Source: Thermoplasmata archaeon (GTDB taxonomy: Archaea; Thermoplasmatota; Thermoplasmata; Lutacidiplasmatales; UBA184). Taken from it: 13,403 nt of DNA. This document shows positions 6,579 to 13,403 of this stretch, one piece after another. The first letter of the stretch is position 1; every line of letters starts with the position of its first letter. A program made the translations under genes and the position numbers. The notes under the pieces are model-generated. The model searched no databases. It saw only the letters and a list, made by a program, of their open reading frames with translations, and was not told where the DNA came from. The stretch lies in the NCBI GenBank assembly GCA_022749905.1, contig JAKIWU010000022.1, forward strand, positions 1 to 13,403, given 5' to 3'.

Positions 6579-8090
6579 TCAGAGGAAGCGAACCTCGTCG
6601 GGAAGCTTCCCGACCCGGTCCCGGAAGCCCGACGGCCAGTCCTTCGGGTCGAGTCCCTTTTGGGCAAGGAACGCGGAGAGCCAGCGCTCGAGGCCGATGC
6701 CCGAGCACCCCGACCAGATCTCTCCCTTCTGGGCGCGGATCGTGAACGCCTTCGTGTACTTCTCGCCCACGATCGAAAGGTTCTGGAACTCGAGCCATTC
6801 CGAAGTCGCGCGGTCCCCGCGGTACGGGAGGTACGCCTCGTAGTCGATCGTCCCCTTGATCCGGCGCTCGGAGTCCTCGACGCCAACGCCGCCCGCTTGC
6901 TGGAGGTAGAAGGGCGTCACCCACGCGGTGCGCCATTCGAGATCGAGGATGTCGTCGAAGACGTGCGCATAGCGCGCGCGCAGTGCCTCCCGGAGCTCGA
7001 GCAACTGGTCGGGCGTCCCGAGGTAGACCGGCTCGATCCGGTGAAACTCATCCACGCGCTCAAGGCCGTGCCGACCCCCGCTCTCGTACCGGTTCGAGAT
7101 CGCCGTCCGATCGAACACCTTGACCGGGAGGCTTTCGGTCGCGATCGTCCGGCCCGACAGCCACCAGTAGATCGTCGGGCACTGGGCGTAGCAGGAGACC
7201 GCGGAAGGCGGCCCGACGAGGCGGCCGAGCTCGTCCATCGGAACTTTCCGCGTGATGGTGACAAGGTCCGTGAACGTCTCCCACGCCTTCGGGTCGCGCG
7301 TGGTGGGCTCCGCGACGTAGTAGAACTCTCCGGGCAGACCCTCGAGGTGTCCTGTCTTCAGGAGAATGTCGAACGAGTCGTGGTGCGGCTGGACCACTTC
7401 CTCGAAGCCGAGAGGCTCGAGCACCTCGGTCCGAGCGATCCGCTCCATCGTCCGGAGGAGGTGAGCGGCCGTAGGACCGAGGAACCACTTTCCCTTCGTC
7501 GGCCCCCCGCGGATCCAGTTGCGCCGGATCATCTCCTCCGTCGGATCGGCACGGCCGGTGTGCGATTTTTCCGCCGTCTTGCCGAGCAGCGCCCAGTACT
7601 GTTCCTTCCCCTCGTACCCTTGCCGCTTCGCCTTCTCCTGGACCAGTTGGATGGCTCGGTCGATCCAGTTGTCGCGAAGCGCCTCTTCGGAGAGGTCGAG
7701 GAGCTCCAGCGTCGCTCGAGGACCCTCCACCGTGAGGGTGTGGGGAAGGGCGAGCGTGATTTTCGCCTCGTTCGTTGCCCCGATCGCGAAGCTCACGCGA
7801 TACCGGGGTGCTCGGAAGGATCGGACGCCGATCTTCCGGCTCCGGCCTAGCTCCTCGCCAAGTCTCCGCGCCGTCGCGAGCAACGCCTGGTGCGGGCGCC
7901 CGCCGTCCGAGTCGAGCCGTAAGGTGATCCGATCGCCCTCGGCGCTCCACTCGACCAGTCGTCCGGTGCCTCGCGTCCCGAGCGTGCGCCGGAAGGCGTC
8001 CTCCACGAGACCCGGGAGCAACGGTTCGAGGTCCTCGCGGGAGCCGGGGCTCCCGCTCAGGAGGATCTCGGCGACGAGCTCGTTCTCCAC
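6579..8090 (-). CDS. serS: Type-2 (methanogen-type) seryl-tRNA synthetase
   Basis: A 503-aa class II aminoacyl-tRNA synthetase that charges tRNA-Ser. It matches the rare type-2 SerRS first known from methanogens rather than the common form with a long coiled-coil arm. The N-terminal ~165 residues form the family's idiosyncratic tRNA-binding domain. The catalytic core has motif 2 around NRYESGGRHGLERVDEFHRIE (333-353) and motif 3 GIGLERW (464-470). The active-site zinc ligands known from Methanosarcina barkeri (Cys306, Glu355, Cys461) correspond to Cys304, Glu353 and Cys462, with identical spacing between the first two. Start is GTG at 8090; a TATA box centred 25-26 nt upstream suggests a leaderless transcript. 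The downstream partner is hef, 31 nt away. Confidence 0.94.
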   Translation of the reverse strand: MENELVAEILLSGSPGSREDLEPLLPGLVEDAFRRTLGTRGTGRLVEWSAEGDRITLRLDSDGGRPHQALLATARRLGEELGRSRKIGVRSFRAPRYRVSFAIGATNEAKITLALPHTLTVEGPRATLELLDLSEEALRDNWIDRAIQLVQEKAKRQGYEGKEQYWALLGKTAEKSHTGRADPTEEMIRRNWIRGGPTKGKWFLGPTAAHLLRTMERIARTEVLEPLGFEEVVQPHHDSFDILLKTGHLEGLPGEFYYVAEPTTRDPKAWETFTDLVTITRKVPMDELGRLVGPPSAVSCYAQCPTIYWWLSGRTIATESLPVKVFDRTAISNRYESGGRHGLERVDEFHRIEPVYLGTPDQLLELREALRARYAHVFDDILDLEWRTAWVTPFYLQQAGGVGVEDSERRIKGTIDYEAYLPYRGDRATSEWLEFQNLSIVGEKYTKAFTIRAQKGEIWSGCSGIGLERWLSAFLAQKGLDPKDWPSGFRDRVGKLPDEVRFL

Positions 8091-8110
8091 GACGGCCGCA
8101 CACAGGGCTC

Positions 8111-8120
8111 GAATTATAAC
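8111..8120 (-). promoter_or_regulatory. TATA box of serS2 (leaderless geometry)
   Basis: GTTATAATTC on the minus strand is the clearest AT-rich island in the 126-bp divergent region between serS2 and the aldehyde dehydrogenase. Its centre is about 25-26 nt from the first base of the serS2 GTG, which places the transcription start at or next to the start codon. No Shine-Dalgarno is seen before that GTG. Confidence 0.6.
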
Positions 8121-8174
8121 GGAGAGGACGAAGAATCGTGTTTGCCGCCGTACGGAACGGAGCGTTCGGGGTCA

Positions 8175-8184
8175 AGGCTTTTCA
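8175..8184 (+). promoter_or_regulatory. Weak TATA-like element before the aldehyde dehydrogenase
   Basis: AGGCTTTTC lies about 36 nt before the ATG at 8217 and would give a transcript starting near 8207 with a leader of about 10 nt. The match is weak; it is listed because it is the best candidate on the plus strand in this divergent region. Confidence 0.3.
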
Positions 8185-8216
8185 GGGTCGTGGTCGTCCG
8201 CGCGCCAATCCCACCC

Positions 8217-9707
8217 ATGGTCGAATCGATGGTGACACGGGACCTCTTCATCGGCGGCAAGTGGGTCGAGCCTCTAGGCCGGGCGCGCTTCGAGACTCGG
8301 AACCCCGCGAACGGCGAGGTGGTCGGTTCGTTCGTGGCGGGGACGATCGAGGACGCCTCGGAGGCCGTCCACGCCGCCCACCGAGCCTTCAAGGCCTGGA
8401 AAGAGACCCCGCCGCCGACACGCGGAGCCATCCTGCTTCGGGCCGCGGAGATCCTACGGAAGCGGAAGGAAGCGGTCGCTCGGATCGTCACGCGGGAGAT
8501 GGGCAAGATCATCGCCGAGGGACGCGGCGACGTTCAGGAGTCGATCGATTTCATCGAATACATGGCCGGCGAGGGCCGCCGGCTCGCCGGCGAGACCGTG
8601 CCTTCTGAACTGCGATCGAAGTTCTGCCTCACCCTTCGCCAACCGAAGGGCGTCGTCGTTGCGATCACGCCGTGGAACTTCCCCACCGCGATCCCGAACT
8701 GGAAGATCGCGGCGGCGCTCATCGCGGGGAACTCCGTCGTGTTCAAGCCCGCGTCCAACACAGCCCTCTGCGCTGCGTCCGTCGTCGACGTGTACGAGGA
8801 GGCGGGGTTGCCGGCGGGCGTCCTCAACTTCGTCACCGGCGCCGGCTCCGTCCTCGGGAACGCCCTCGTGGGGCACCCGGGGGTTCGGGCCGTCTCGTTC
8901 ACCGGCGGAGTGGAGACCGGTCGCGAAGTCTACGTGCGCGGTGCCCAGGGGCTCAAGATGGTCCACCTCGAGCTCGGCGGGAAGAACCCCGAGATCGTCA
9001 TGGACGACGCCGACCTCCCCCTCGCTCTCGAGGGGGCGCTCTTCGGGGCGTTCGGGACCTCGGGCCAGCGCTGCACCGCGACGAGCCGCCTCATCCTCCA
9101 CACGAAGATCTACGATGAGTTCCTCGGCCGGCTCACGGAGCGGGTGCAACGCCTCAAGGTCGGTGATCCTCTGGACGAGGGCATCGACATGGGACCCGTC
9201 GCGTCGCGCGACCAGGAGCGGAAGGTCGCTGAGTACGCCGCGATCGGGCAGCAGGAAGGGGCGAAGCTCGTCACCGGAGGCACGAAGCTCACCGGATCGG
9301 CCTACGATCGGGGCTTCTTCTTCGCCCCGACGGTGTTCGAGACCCGGCACGGGACGCGGATTTCGAAGGAGGAGATCTTTGGTCCGATCCTCTCGGTCCT
9401 ACGGGCCGACGGCTACGAGGATGCGGTGCGGATCGCGAACGACGTCGACTACGGCCTCTCCTCGTCGATCTACACGCGCGACGTGGGCCGCGCCTTCCAC
9501 GCGGTGGACGACCTCGAGGCCGGCATCACCTATGTGAACGCTCCGACGATCGGCGCGGAGGTCCAGCTCCCGTTCGGCGGCGTGAAGAACACCGGGAACG
9601 GCGGGCGCGAGGCGGGCTCCGCCGCCATCGAGGAGTTCACCGAGATCAAAACCGTCTTCATCGACGTCTCGAACCGGCTCCAGAAAGCCCAGATCGACGC
9701 GCGCTAG
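8217..9707 (+). CDS. NAD(P)-dependent aldehyde dehydrogenase
   Basis: A 496-aa member of the ALDH superfamily, oxidising an aldehyde to a carboxylate in the cytosol. Landmarks: TPWNFP with Asn154, VVFKPAS with cofactor-binding Lys177, the Rossmann-loop segment SFTGG 227-231, general-base Glu252 in LELGGKNPE, catalytic Cys286 in SGQRCTATSR, and Glu386 in EEIFGP. All key residues are present and the length is standard. The substrate cannot be read off; it resembles enzymes acting on alpha-ketoglutaric semialdehyde, glyceraldehyde or succinate semialdehyde, as used in archaeal non-phosphorylative sugar breakdown. The family-like start is ATG 8217 (MVESMVTRDLFIGGKW), with ATG 8229 as an alternative. 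The open frame back to 8142 runs through the divergent promoter region and is not family-like. No clear Shine-Dalgarno is seen. Confidence 0.93.
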   Translation: MVESMVTRDLFIGGKWVEPLGRARFETRNPANGEVVGSFVAGTIEDASEAVHAAHRAFKAWKETPPPTRGAILLRAAEILRKRKEAVARIVTREMGKIIAEGRGDVQESIDFIEYMAGEGRRLAGETVPSELRSKFCLTLRQPKGVVVAITPWNFPTAIPNWKIAAALIAGNSVVFKPASNTALCAASVVDVYEEAGLPAGVLNFVTGAGSVLGNALVGHPGVRAVSFTGGVETGREVYVRGAQGLKMVHLELGGKNPEIVMDDADLPLALEGALFGAFGTSGQRCTATSRLILHTKIYDEFLGRLTERVQRLKVGDPLDEGIDMGPVASRDQERKVAEYAAIGQQEGAKLVTGGTKLTGSAYDRGFFFAPTVFETRHGTRISKEEIFGPILSVLRADGYEDAVRIANDVDYGLSSSIYTRDVGRAFHAVDDLEAGITYVNAPTIGAEVQLPFGGVKNTGNGGREAGSAAIEEFTEIKTVFIDVSNRLQKAQIDAR

Positions 9708-9710
9708 CCG

Positions 9711-9923
9711 ATGGGCGGATTTCGGGGCTCCGACGACGTCCTCGACAAGGAGATCGCCGCGCTCGAGCGGATCGGTCGGCTCAGGCTGCGCCGGTACACC
9801 CAGGACCTCGGCGAGGTGGGCCGGGAGCTCGCCGCGCTCAAACGGGAGCGCGCGCGACGCCACGCCTCGTCCGAGGTCTCGGCGACGGCCGCGGTGGCGG
9901 CCGAAGGTTCCGCCGAGGTGTAG
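9711..9923 (+). CDS. Small charged helical protein, function unknown
   Basis: A 70-aa ORF starting 3 nt after the aldehyde dehydrogenase stop. Residues about 8-50 are strongly helical and charged with heptad-like leucines (VLDKEIAALERIGRLRLRR, then LGEVGRELAALKRERARR). A low-complexity Ala/Ser/Val tail follows. Sixty-three of 70 codons end in G or C, as in its neighbours, and the gene stops 4 bp before the end of orc1 with no overlap. Both points suggest real coding. It has no Shine-Dalgarno and would depend on coupling to the upstream gene. No family is recognised. It could be a small coiled-coil partner or a DNA-associated basic protein; neither is demonstrated. Confidence 0.6.
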   Translation: MGGFRGSDDVLDKEIAALERIGRLRLRRYTQDLGEVGRELAALKRERARRHASSEVSATAAVAAEGSAEV

Positions 9924-9927
9924 TGGG

Positions 9928-11307
9928 CTAGCTCGCGGGCCCCGTGCGGTTCGGGTTGTCGAAGTTCGTGAGGACGGTCTGATTCGCCCCGCGGGGCCGG
10001 GCGAGCGCCGCAAGGAGCGGATCGTCCTGGAGGGCCGGGATCGTCTCGGGGATCGGGACATCGACGGCGATCTCGCGGGTGCGGCCCCCGCGGCCGCGCG
10101 AGACGATCGTCGCCCGGATGAGCCCGAGGCTCTCGAGCTCGGAGAGATAGTTCGAGATCGAGCGCGCGTGCAGAGGCGGAAGACCGAGCCGCTGCGTCAG
10201 GCGCACGTAGGCGGTGTAGACGTCGCCGGTCTGGAGGCTCTCTCGTCTGCGCTCGTAGAGTTGGAGGATCGCGTAGAGGAGCACCTTGCAGTGCGGGGGG
10301 AGCGTTCGGCAGCACTCGACGATGATGTCCTGCTCGAGGCGCCCCTTCGCCTTGACCACGTGGTCCGGAGTGATCCGCTTCGCCCGGTCGCGTTCGGCCA
10401 TCTCGGCGGAGAGGCGGAGCAGCGCGAGGGCCCGGCGGGCATCGCCGTTCTCGAGCGCGGCATAGGCGGCGCAGCGCTGGATCACGCCGGGATCGAGAAC
10501 GCCCTCCCGGAACACCTCGGCGGCCCGGTCCTTCAGGATGTCCTCGAGCTGCGGCGCGTCGTACGGGGGGAAGACGATCTTCTCCTCGTTGAGCCGGCTC
10601 TTGACGCGGGCATCGAGGCGGTTCGTGAACTGGAGGTCGTTCGAGATCCCGACGAGGCAGATCCGCGCCTTCGCAAGCTCCGTGTTGAGCTGGGAGAGCG
10701 TGTAGAGAACCCCGTCTCCGCTCCGCGCGACGAGTCGGTCGATCTCGTCCAGCACCAGGATGGTCGTGCCGCCACGCCGGTCGATCGCCTCCCGCATCGC
10801 GGCCTGGACCCGGTCCAACGACCAACCCGTCGGGATACGGTCGGTCTCCTTGGTGGCGAACGAGTTCCCGATCGTCTGGAGGAGCGAGTAGGGCGTGTCG
10901 ACGTTCGCACAGTTCACCGAGACGAACGTCACGCGGTTCGCCACATCGCTGCGCCTCGGGATGTCGGAGCGCACTTGCGCAACGACCGCGGTTTTCCCGG
11001 TGCCGATCTTCCCGTAGATGAGGAGGTTCGAGGGGAGATCGCCCTTGATCGCGGGCGCGAGCACTTCCGCGACCTGGCGGATCTGGTGCTCGCGGTGCGG
11101 GAGCCGGCTCGGGACGTACGATTCGCGCAGGATCTCCCGGTTTCCCTTGAAGAGCTCCGCCGAGTAGCGCATCACCGCGTCGAAGAGCTCGCCGGCGGAA
11201 CCCGGAGCTGCGCCCGTGCCCGCTGAGTGCCCCGGCGCGGGAGCGCCCGGGGTGTCGTGGCCCGGTGCAGCGGCCCCGTTCGCATGATAGCGCGGCACGG
11301 ATTCCAT
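9928..11307 (-). CDS. cdc6: Orc1/Cdc6 replication initiator
   Basis: A 459-aa AAA+ ATPase with a C-terminal winged helix. It binds origin recognition boxes and is thought to help load the MCM helicase. Motifs: Walker A GKIGTGKT 99-106, Walker B LVLDEID 184-190, sensor 1 GISND 220-224, sensor 2 arginine in GDARRAL 288-294, and the winged-helix region at about 336-416 (including SISNYLSELESLGLI). The first ~40 residues are a Gly/Ala/Pro/His-rich, probably disordered extension before the conserved SAELFKGNREILRESYVP segment. ATG 11307 is preferred because GAGGGTGG lies 4 nt upstream. GTG 11349 would add 14 residues but has no properly spaced Shine-Dalgarno. It converges on the 70-aa gene, and its upstream region has origin-like features. 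Confidence 0.94.
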   Translation of the reverse strand: MESVPRYHANGAAAPGHDTPGAPAPGHSAGTGAAPGSAGELFDAVMRYSAELFKGNREILRESYVPSRLPHREHQIRQVAEVLAPAIKGDLPSNLLIYGKIGTGKTAVVAQVRSDIPRRSDVANRVTFVSVNCANVDTPYSLLQTIGNSFATKETDRIPTGWSLDRVQAAMREAIDRRGGTTILVLDEIDRLVARSGDGVLYTLSQLNTELAKARICLVGISNDLQFTNRLDARVKSRLNEEKIVFPPYDAPQLEDILKDRAAEVFREGVLDPGVIQRCAAYAALENGDARRALALLRLSAEMAERDRAKRITPDHVVKAKGRLEQDIIVECCRTLPPHCKVLLYAILQLYERRRESLQTGDVYTAYVRLTQRLGLPPLHARSISNYLSELESLGLIRATIVSRGRGGRTREIAVDVPIPETIPALQDDPLLAALARPRGANQTVLTNFDNPNRTGPAS

Positions 11308-11384
11308 CGGTCCACCCTCGACGGCCGGGGAGCCGGAGCGCGCTCCCACCTTCCCGGGCTTCTGGGCCAGTGCGGGGACGTGCG

Positions 11385-11399
11385 GATAGAATATCTATC
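11385..11399 (-). promoter_or_regulatory. AT-rich inverted repeat and probable TATA region of orc1/cdc6
   Basis: The 15-bp sequence GATAGAATATCTATC consists of a perfect 6-bp inverted repeat (GATAGA / TCTATC) around a 3-nt centre. On the minus strand it contains GATATTC, a possible TATA box, which would give a transcript starting near 11366 and a leader of about 60 nt to the ATG at 11307. The symmetry means it could also be an operator covering the promoter. Confidence 0.5.
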
Positions 11400-11414
11400 T
11401 TCCGTCTCGCGCCG

Positions 11415-11432
11415 TCGTTTCCACGATTTTTT
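11415..11432 (-). other. ORB-like core with adjacent A-tract (candidate origin element)
   Basis: On the minus strand this reads a six-A run followed by TCGTGGAAACGA. The GTGGAAACGA part resembles the core of archaeal origin recognition boxes, as I recall them (TGGAAAC followed by a purine-rich stretch); the G-rich half of a full ORB is not present. It lies about 110 bp upstream of the orc1/cdc6 start, where archaeal origins are often found. Only one clear copy is seen, so the call is tentative. Confidence 0.4.
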
Positions 11433-11439
11433 CGGGTAC

Positions 11440-11461
11440 GGGACGCTCGGACGCCCGTCCC
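11440..11461 (-). terminator. Hairpin just downstream of the surface-protein gene
   Basis: GGGACG (11440-11445) and CGTCCC (11456-11461) form a 6-bp stem with a 10-nt loop, beginning 9 bp after the stop codon of the surface-protein gene. The minus-strand transcript has no U-tract after it (it runs into an A-tract instead), so this is a 3'-end or attenuating hairpin candidate, not a clear terminator. Confidence 0.25.
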
Positions 11462-11470
11462 AGGGCCGGA

Positions 11471-13403
11471 TCACCCTTCGTCGACCGGCGGGGTCGCTGG
11501 CCGCGAGCGCTCCATCGTGTAGGTGGCCGGATCGGCGACCGAGGCGGTCTTCGGGGGCCGTCCCCTTAGGTAGAAGATGACGGCGAGCATCGCCGCGGCG
11601 ATGAGGCCGATCACGAGCCCTCCGAGGAGGGCGGTGTCGGAGCTCGAGGCGGGCGCGCTCCCAGGGGTTGTGAGAGTCCCCACGCGGATCTCGCGCGAGT
11701 CGGTGGCCGTGAGTCCCGAAGGGTCGGTGAGATTGAGGCGGATCGTGTAGGTTCCGACCTTCGTGAAGGTGTGGTTGACCCAAGCCCCCGAAGCGATGAG
11801 GCCATCGCCGAACGACCAGGCGAGGATCGGTGTCCCCGAGCCGCCCTGGAGGTAGGCCTGGAAGCTCCACGCCAGCACGCCCGCCGGACCCGCCGCGGCG
11901 ATGATCCGAACGGTCGGCGGCGACAGAATCTCGACCGGTTGTGCGACGGTGACCCGCCCAAGCGTCCCGTTGTCCTTCGCGGTGACGGTCACCGTGTAGG
12001 CCCCGCCGACAGCGTAGGTGTGGCTCACCATCGCGCCGGCGCTCGCGAGGCTCGATCCGTCCCCGAACTGCCAGCTCAGCGTGTACGGTCCGGGCGTTCC
12101 GGAGGCGGTGGCCACGAGGTCCACGGGATGTCCGGCGAAGGGCGCGGGCGTCGTGATCGAGACGGCGAGGTCGGGCGCGGCCCCGGGACCCACGTACACC
12201 GTGAGCAGGCTCACTAGCGGAGGATCGAACATGGCGTCCTCGAGGTGGAGGGCGACACGGAAACTCCCGGCGGTGGGGAACGTCACAGAAGCGTTCGCCC
12301 AGCTCGTCGTGCCACTCGGACCCACGATGGTGCTCGGGGTGGCCGTGACATCGAGGCTGAGGGCGAACACGGAGAGGTCGGCCTGGAAGACAGGGTCAAA
12401 CCCTCCGCTCGCGGCCTCCGCGGAGAACGGGACGGTGAGCGGGGCGGGCCCCCCGAGGCTCGCGCTCCCTTGTGGTCCGAACGAGAGGAGGGTGAACGGC
12501 GCGGGGGTCGCCGAGGAGACCCCCGTCGACGGGAGGAGGCCAGGGCCGAGCGCGGTCCACGCGACGACGGCGGCGTAGAGGGGCTCCCCGTCGATCGCGC
12601 TGAAGAACGCGCTCGTCTTCGTCGTGTTGAACACCACGACCGGGTGGGCGCCGGTGCCGTTGTTCGGCCACCCGTTGGTGAGGATGCCCACCCCGAGGGG
12701 GTCCTCGGTGAAGAACACCGAGTAGGAGGTGACAGGAGAAGTGGGCGACGCCGGAGCGCTCCAGGTGAGGCCCACCCGGTTCTCGCCGGCCGAAAGCGCA
12801 AGGGAGACGCCGAGCGCGGTTGCCCGCACCTCGAGGTAGATGGCAGCGAACGCCACGACATCGCCGACGGAGTCGTTCGCTCGCACCAGGATCCTCGCCA
12901 CGCCGAGGTATCCGGGAAGGTTCCTCGGGAGGGTCGCGGAGGCGCCCGCATTGTAGAGCCAGGTCGAGGTGCCGTTCCCCCAGGCGACGTGGAAGGAGTA
13001 CGGGAGGTGGCCGCCCGCTGCGGTGAACGAGAGCGTCGTCGCGGCGTTCGGCTGCGTGAGCGCGCTCGCGCTCGACGACGCCGTCGCCTGGAAGACCGCC
13101 AGGACGGGGGAGGAGGGATAGCCCGGCACCCGACCGACAGAGAGCGTCTGGCCGTCCACCGTGGTGAGGCCGATGTAGAGCGTGTAGCCGACGCCCGCCC
13201 TCAGGCCGGTGACGACGGCGGTCCGGGTCGCCGCGTTGGGCACGGTCGCGACGACGCCCGCGCCACTGGCGGGCACCGCGACAAGGGAGAAGTTGCGGAC
13301 CATCGGCACGTCGCCCGCGGGGAACACCCAGGCCATGCGGTAGCCGCCCCCGAGCGACGTGATCCCGCCCGGCCCAGCAGGCGGTGGCAGGATGGCGCCG
13401 CAC
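11471..13403 (-). CDS. Large cell-surface protein with FN3 and PKD domains, C-terminal membrane anchor (5' end beyond the window)
   Basis: The frame is open through the right edge, so the N-terminus is missing and ATG 13336 is probably internal; 643 residues are visible. Approximate order: a fibronectin type III-like domain 1-95; an Ig/PKD-like segment 105-195; a second FN3-like domain 198-300 (VGLTWSAPASPTSPVTSYSVFF); a PKD-like segment 305-405; two clear PKD domains at 410-493 (WQFGDGSS, SHTYAVGGAYTVTV) and 495-575 (AWSFGDG, NHTFTKVGTYTIRL); a Ser/Thr/Pro linker; a single membrane helix at about 590-612; and a 30-residue tail starting RGRPPK. Many N-X-S/T sequons fit an exported glycosylated protein. 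These folds serve adhesion, scaffolding or carbohydrate binding at archaeal surfaces; the specific role is unknown. Its 3' end lies about 160 bp upstream of orc1. Confidence 0.9.
   Translation of the reverse strand, partial: CGAILPPPAGPGGITSLGGGYRMAWVFPAGDVPMVRNFSLVAVPASGAGVVATVPNAATRTAVVTGLRAGVGYTLYIGLTTVDGQTLSVGRVPGYPSSPVLAVFQATASSSASALTQPNAATTLSFTAAGGHLPYSFHVAWGNGTSTWLYNAGASATLPRNLPGYLGVARILVRANDSVGDVVAFAAIYLEVRATALGVSLALSAGENRVGLTWSAPASPTSPVTSYSVFFTEDPLGVGILTNGWPNNGTGAHPVVVFNTTKTSAFFSAIDGEPLYAAVVAWTALGPGLLPSTGVSSATPAPFTLLSFGPQGSASLGGPAPLTVPFSAEAASGGFDPVFQADLSVFALSLDVTATPSTIVGPSGTTSWANASVTFPTAGSFRVALHLEDAMFDPPLVSLLTVYVGPGAAPDLAVSITTPAPFAGHPVDLVATASGTPGPYTLSWQFGDGSSLASAGAMVSHTYAVGGAYTVTVTAKDNGTLGRVTVAQPVEILSPPTVRIIAAAGPAGVLAWSFQAYLQGGSGTPILAWSFGDGLIASGAWVNHTFTKVGTYTIRLNLTDPSGLTATDSREIRVGTLTTPGSAPASSSDTALLGGLVIGLIAAAMLAVIFYLRGRPPKTASVADPATYTMERSRPATPPVDEG

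Noticed and set aside
6548..6886. N-terminal extension of the helicase frame into serS2
   Set aside because: The added residues are Arg/Ser-rich, lie inside serS2 in another frame and are absent from Hef proteins.
6426..7850. Plus-strand open frame (474 codons) opposite serS2
   Set aside because: It is antisense to an intact synthetase with all catalytic residues and shows no independent coding evidence.
8142..8216. 25-residue N-terminal extension of the aldehyde dehydrogenase
   Set aside because: It crosses the divergent promoter region and its TATA-like sequence; family members start near MVESMVTRDLFIGGKW.
10168..11226. Plus-strand open frame (352 codons) opposite orc1/cdc6
   Set aside because: It is the mirror of the initiator gene, with no motif, start signal or context.
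1..13403. tRNA or rRNA genes, CRISPR arrays, insertion sequences, integrase or attachment sites
   Set aside because: None seen: all gaps are shorter than about 170 bp, with no clover-leaf pattern, spaced repeats, terminal inverted repeats or transposase motifs noticed by eye.

Overview
The window is archaeal and very GC-rich. Five genes make this clear: a free-standing GMP synthase glutaminase subunit (guaAA), a diphthine synthase (dphB), an Orc1/Cdc6 initiator, a Hef-type (FANCM-like) helicase and a type-2 ('methanogen-type') seryl-tRNA synthetase. Hef points to the euryarchaeal side. High GC together with large PKD/FN3 surface proteins suggests a Thermoplasmatota-like or related lineage, but that placement is inference. 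Gene starts mix ATG and GTG. Several have a GGTG-type Shine-Dalgarno 4-5 nt before the start, and AT-rich TATA-like islands stand out in the short gaps.

Layout: (1) 3-1329, plus strand: the end of a probably secreted protein, a 120-aa two-helix membrane protein with a coiled coil, and guaAA, joined by two ATGA stop/start overlaps. (2) 1390-2943, plus: a 517-aa protein I cannot identify, with a cysteine cluster and its own promoter-like sequence. (3) 2953-8090, minus, read from right to left: serS2, hef, a 37-aa KdpF-like membrane microprotein (my own ORF, too short for usual gene callers), a tandem universal stress protein, and dphB. (4) 8217-9923, plus: an aldehyde dehydrogenase followed after 3 nt by a 70-aa charged helical protein. 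(5) 9928-13403, minus: orc1/cdc6 and, upstream of it, the 3' part of a large cell-surface protein anchored by a C-terminal membrane helix.

Most genes are housekeeping: purine synthesis, translation (SerRS, diphthamide on EF-2), replication initiation and fork repair. No complete new defence or metabolic system is visible. The best leads are: the KdpF-like microprotein beside a universal stress protein with no kdpABC in view; the type-2 SerRS with its full zinc site; the helicase-only Hef; the AT-rich orc1 upstream region, which carries an inverted repeat and an ORB-like core and may be a replication origin; and the unidentified Cys-rich 517-aa protein.

No tRNA, rRNA, CRISPR array, insertion sequence or integrase was found. 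The largest gene-free stretch is about 163 bp (11308-11470), so no gap exceeds 300 bases.
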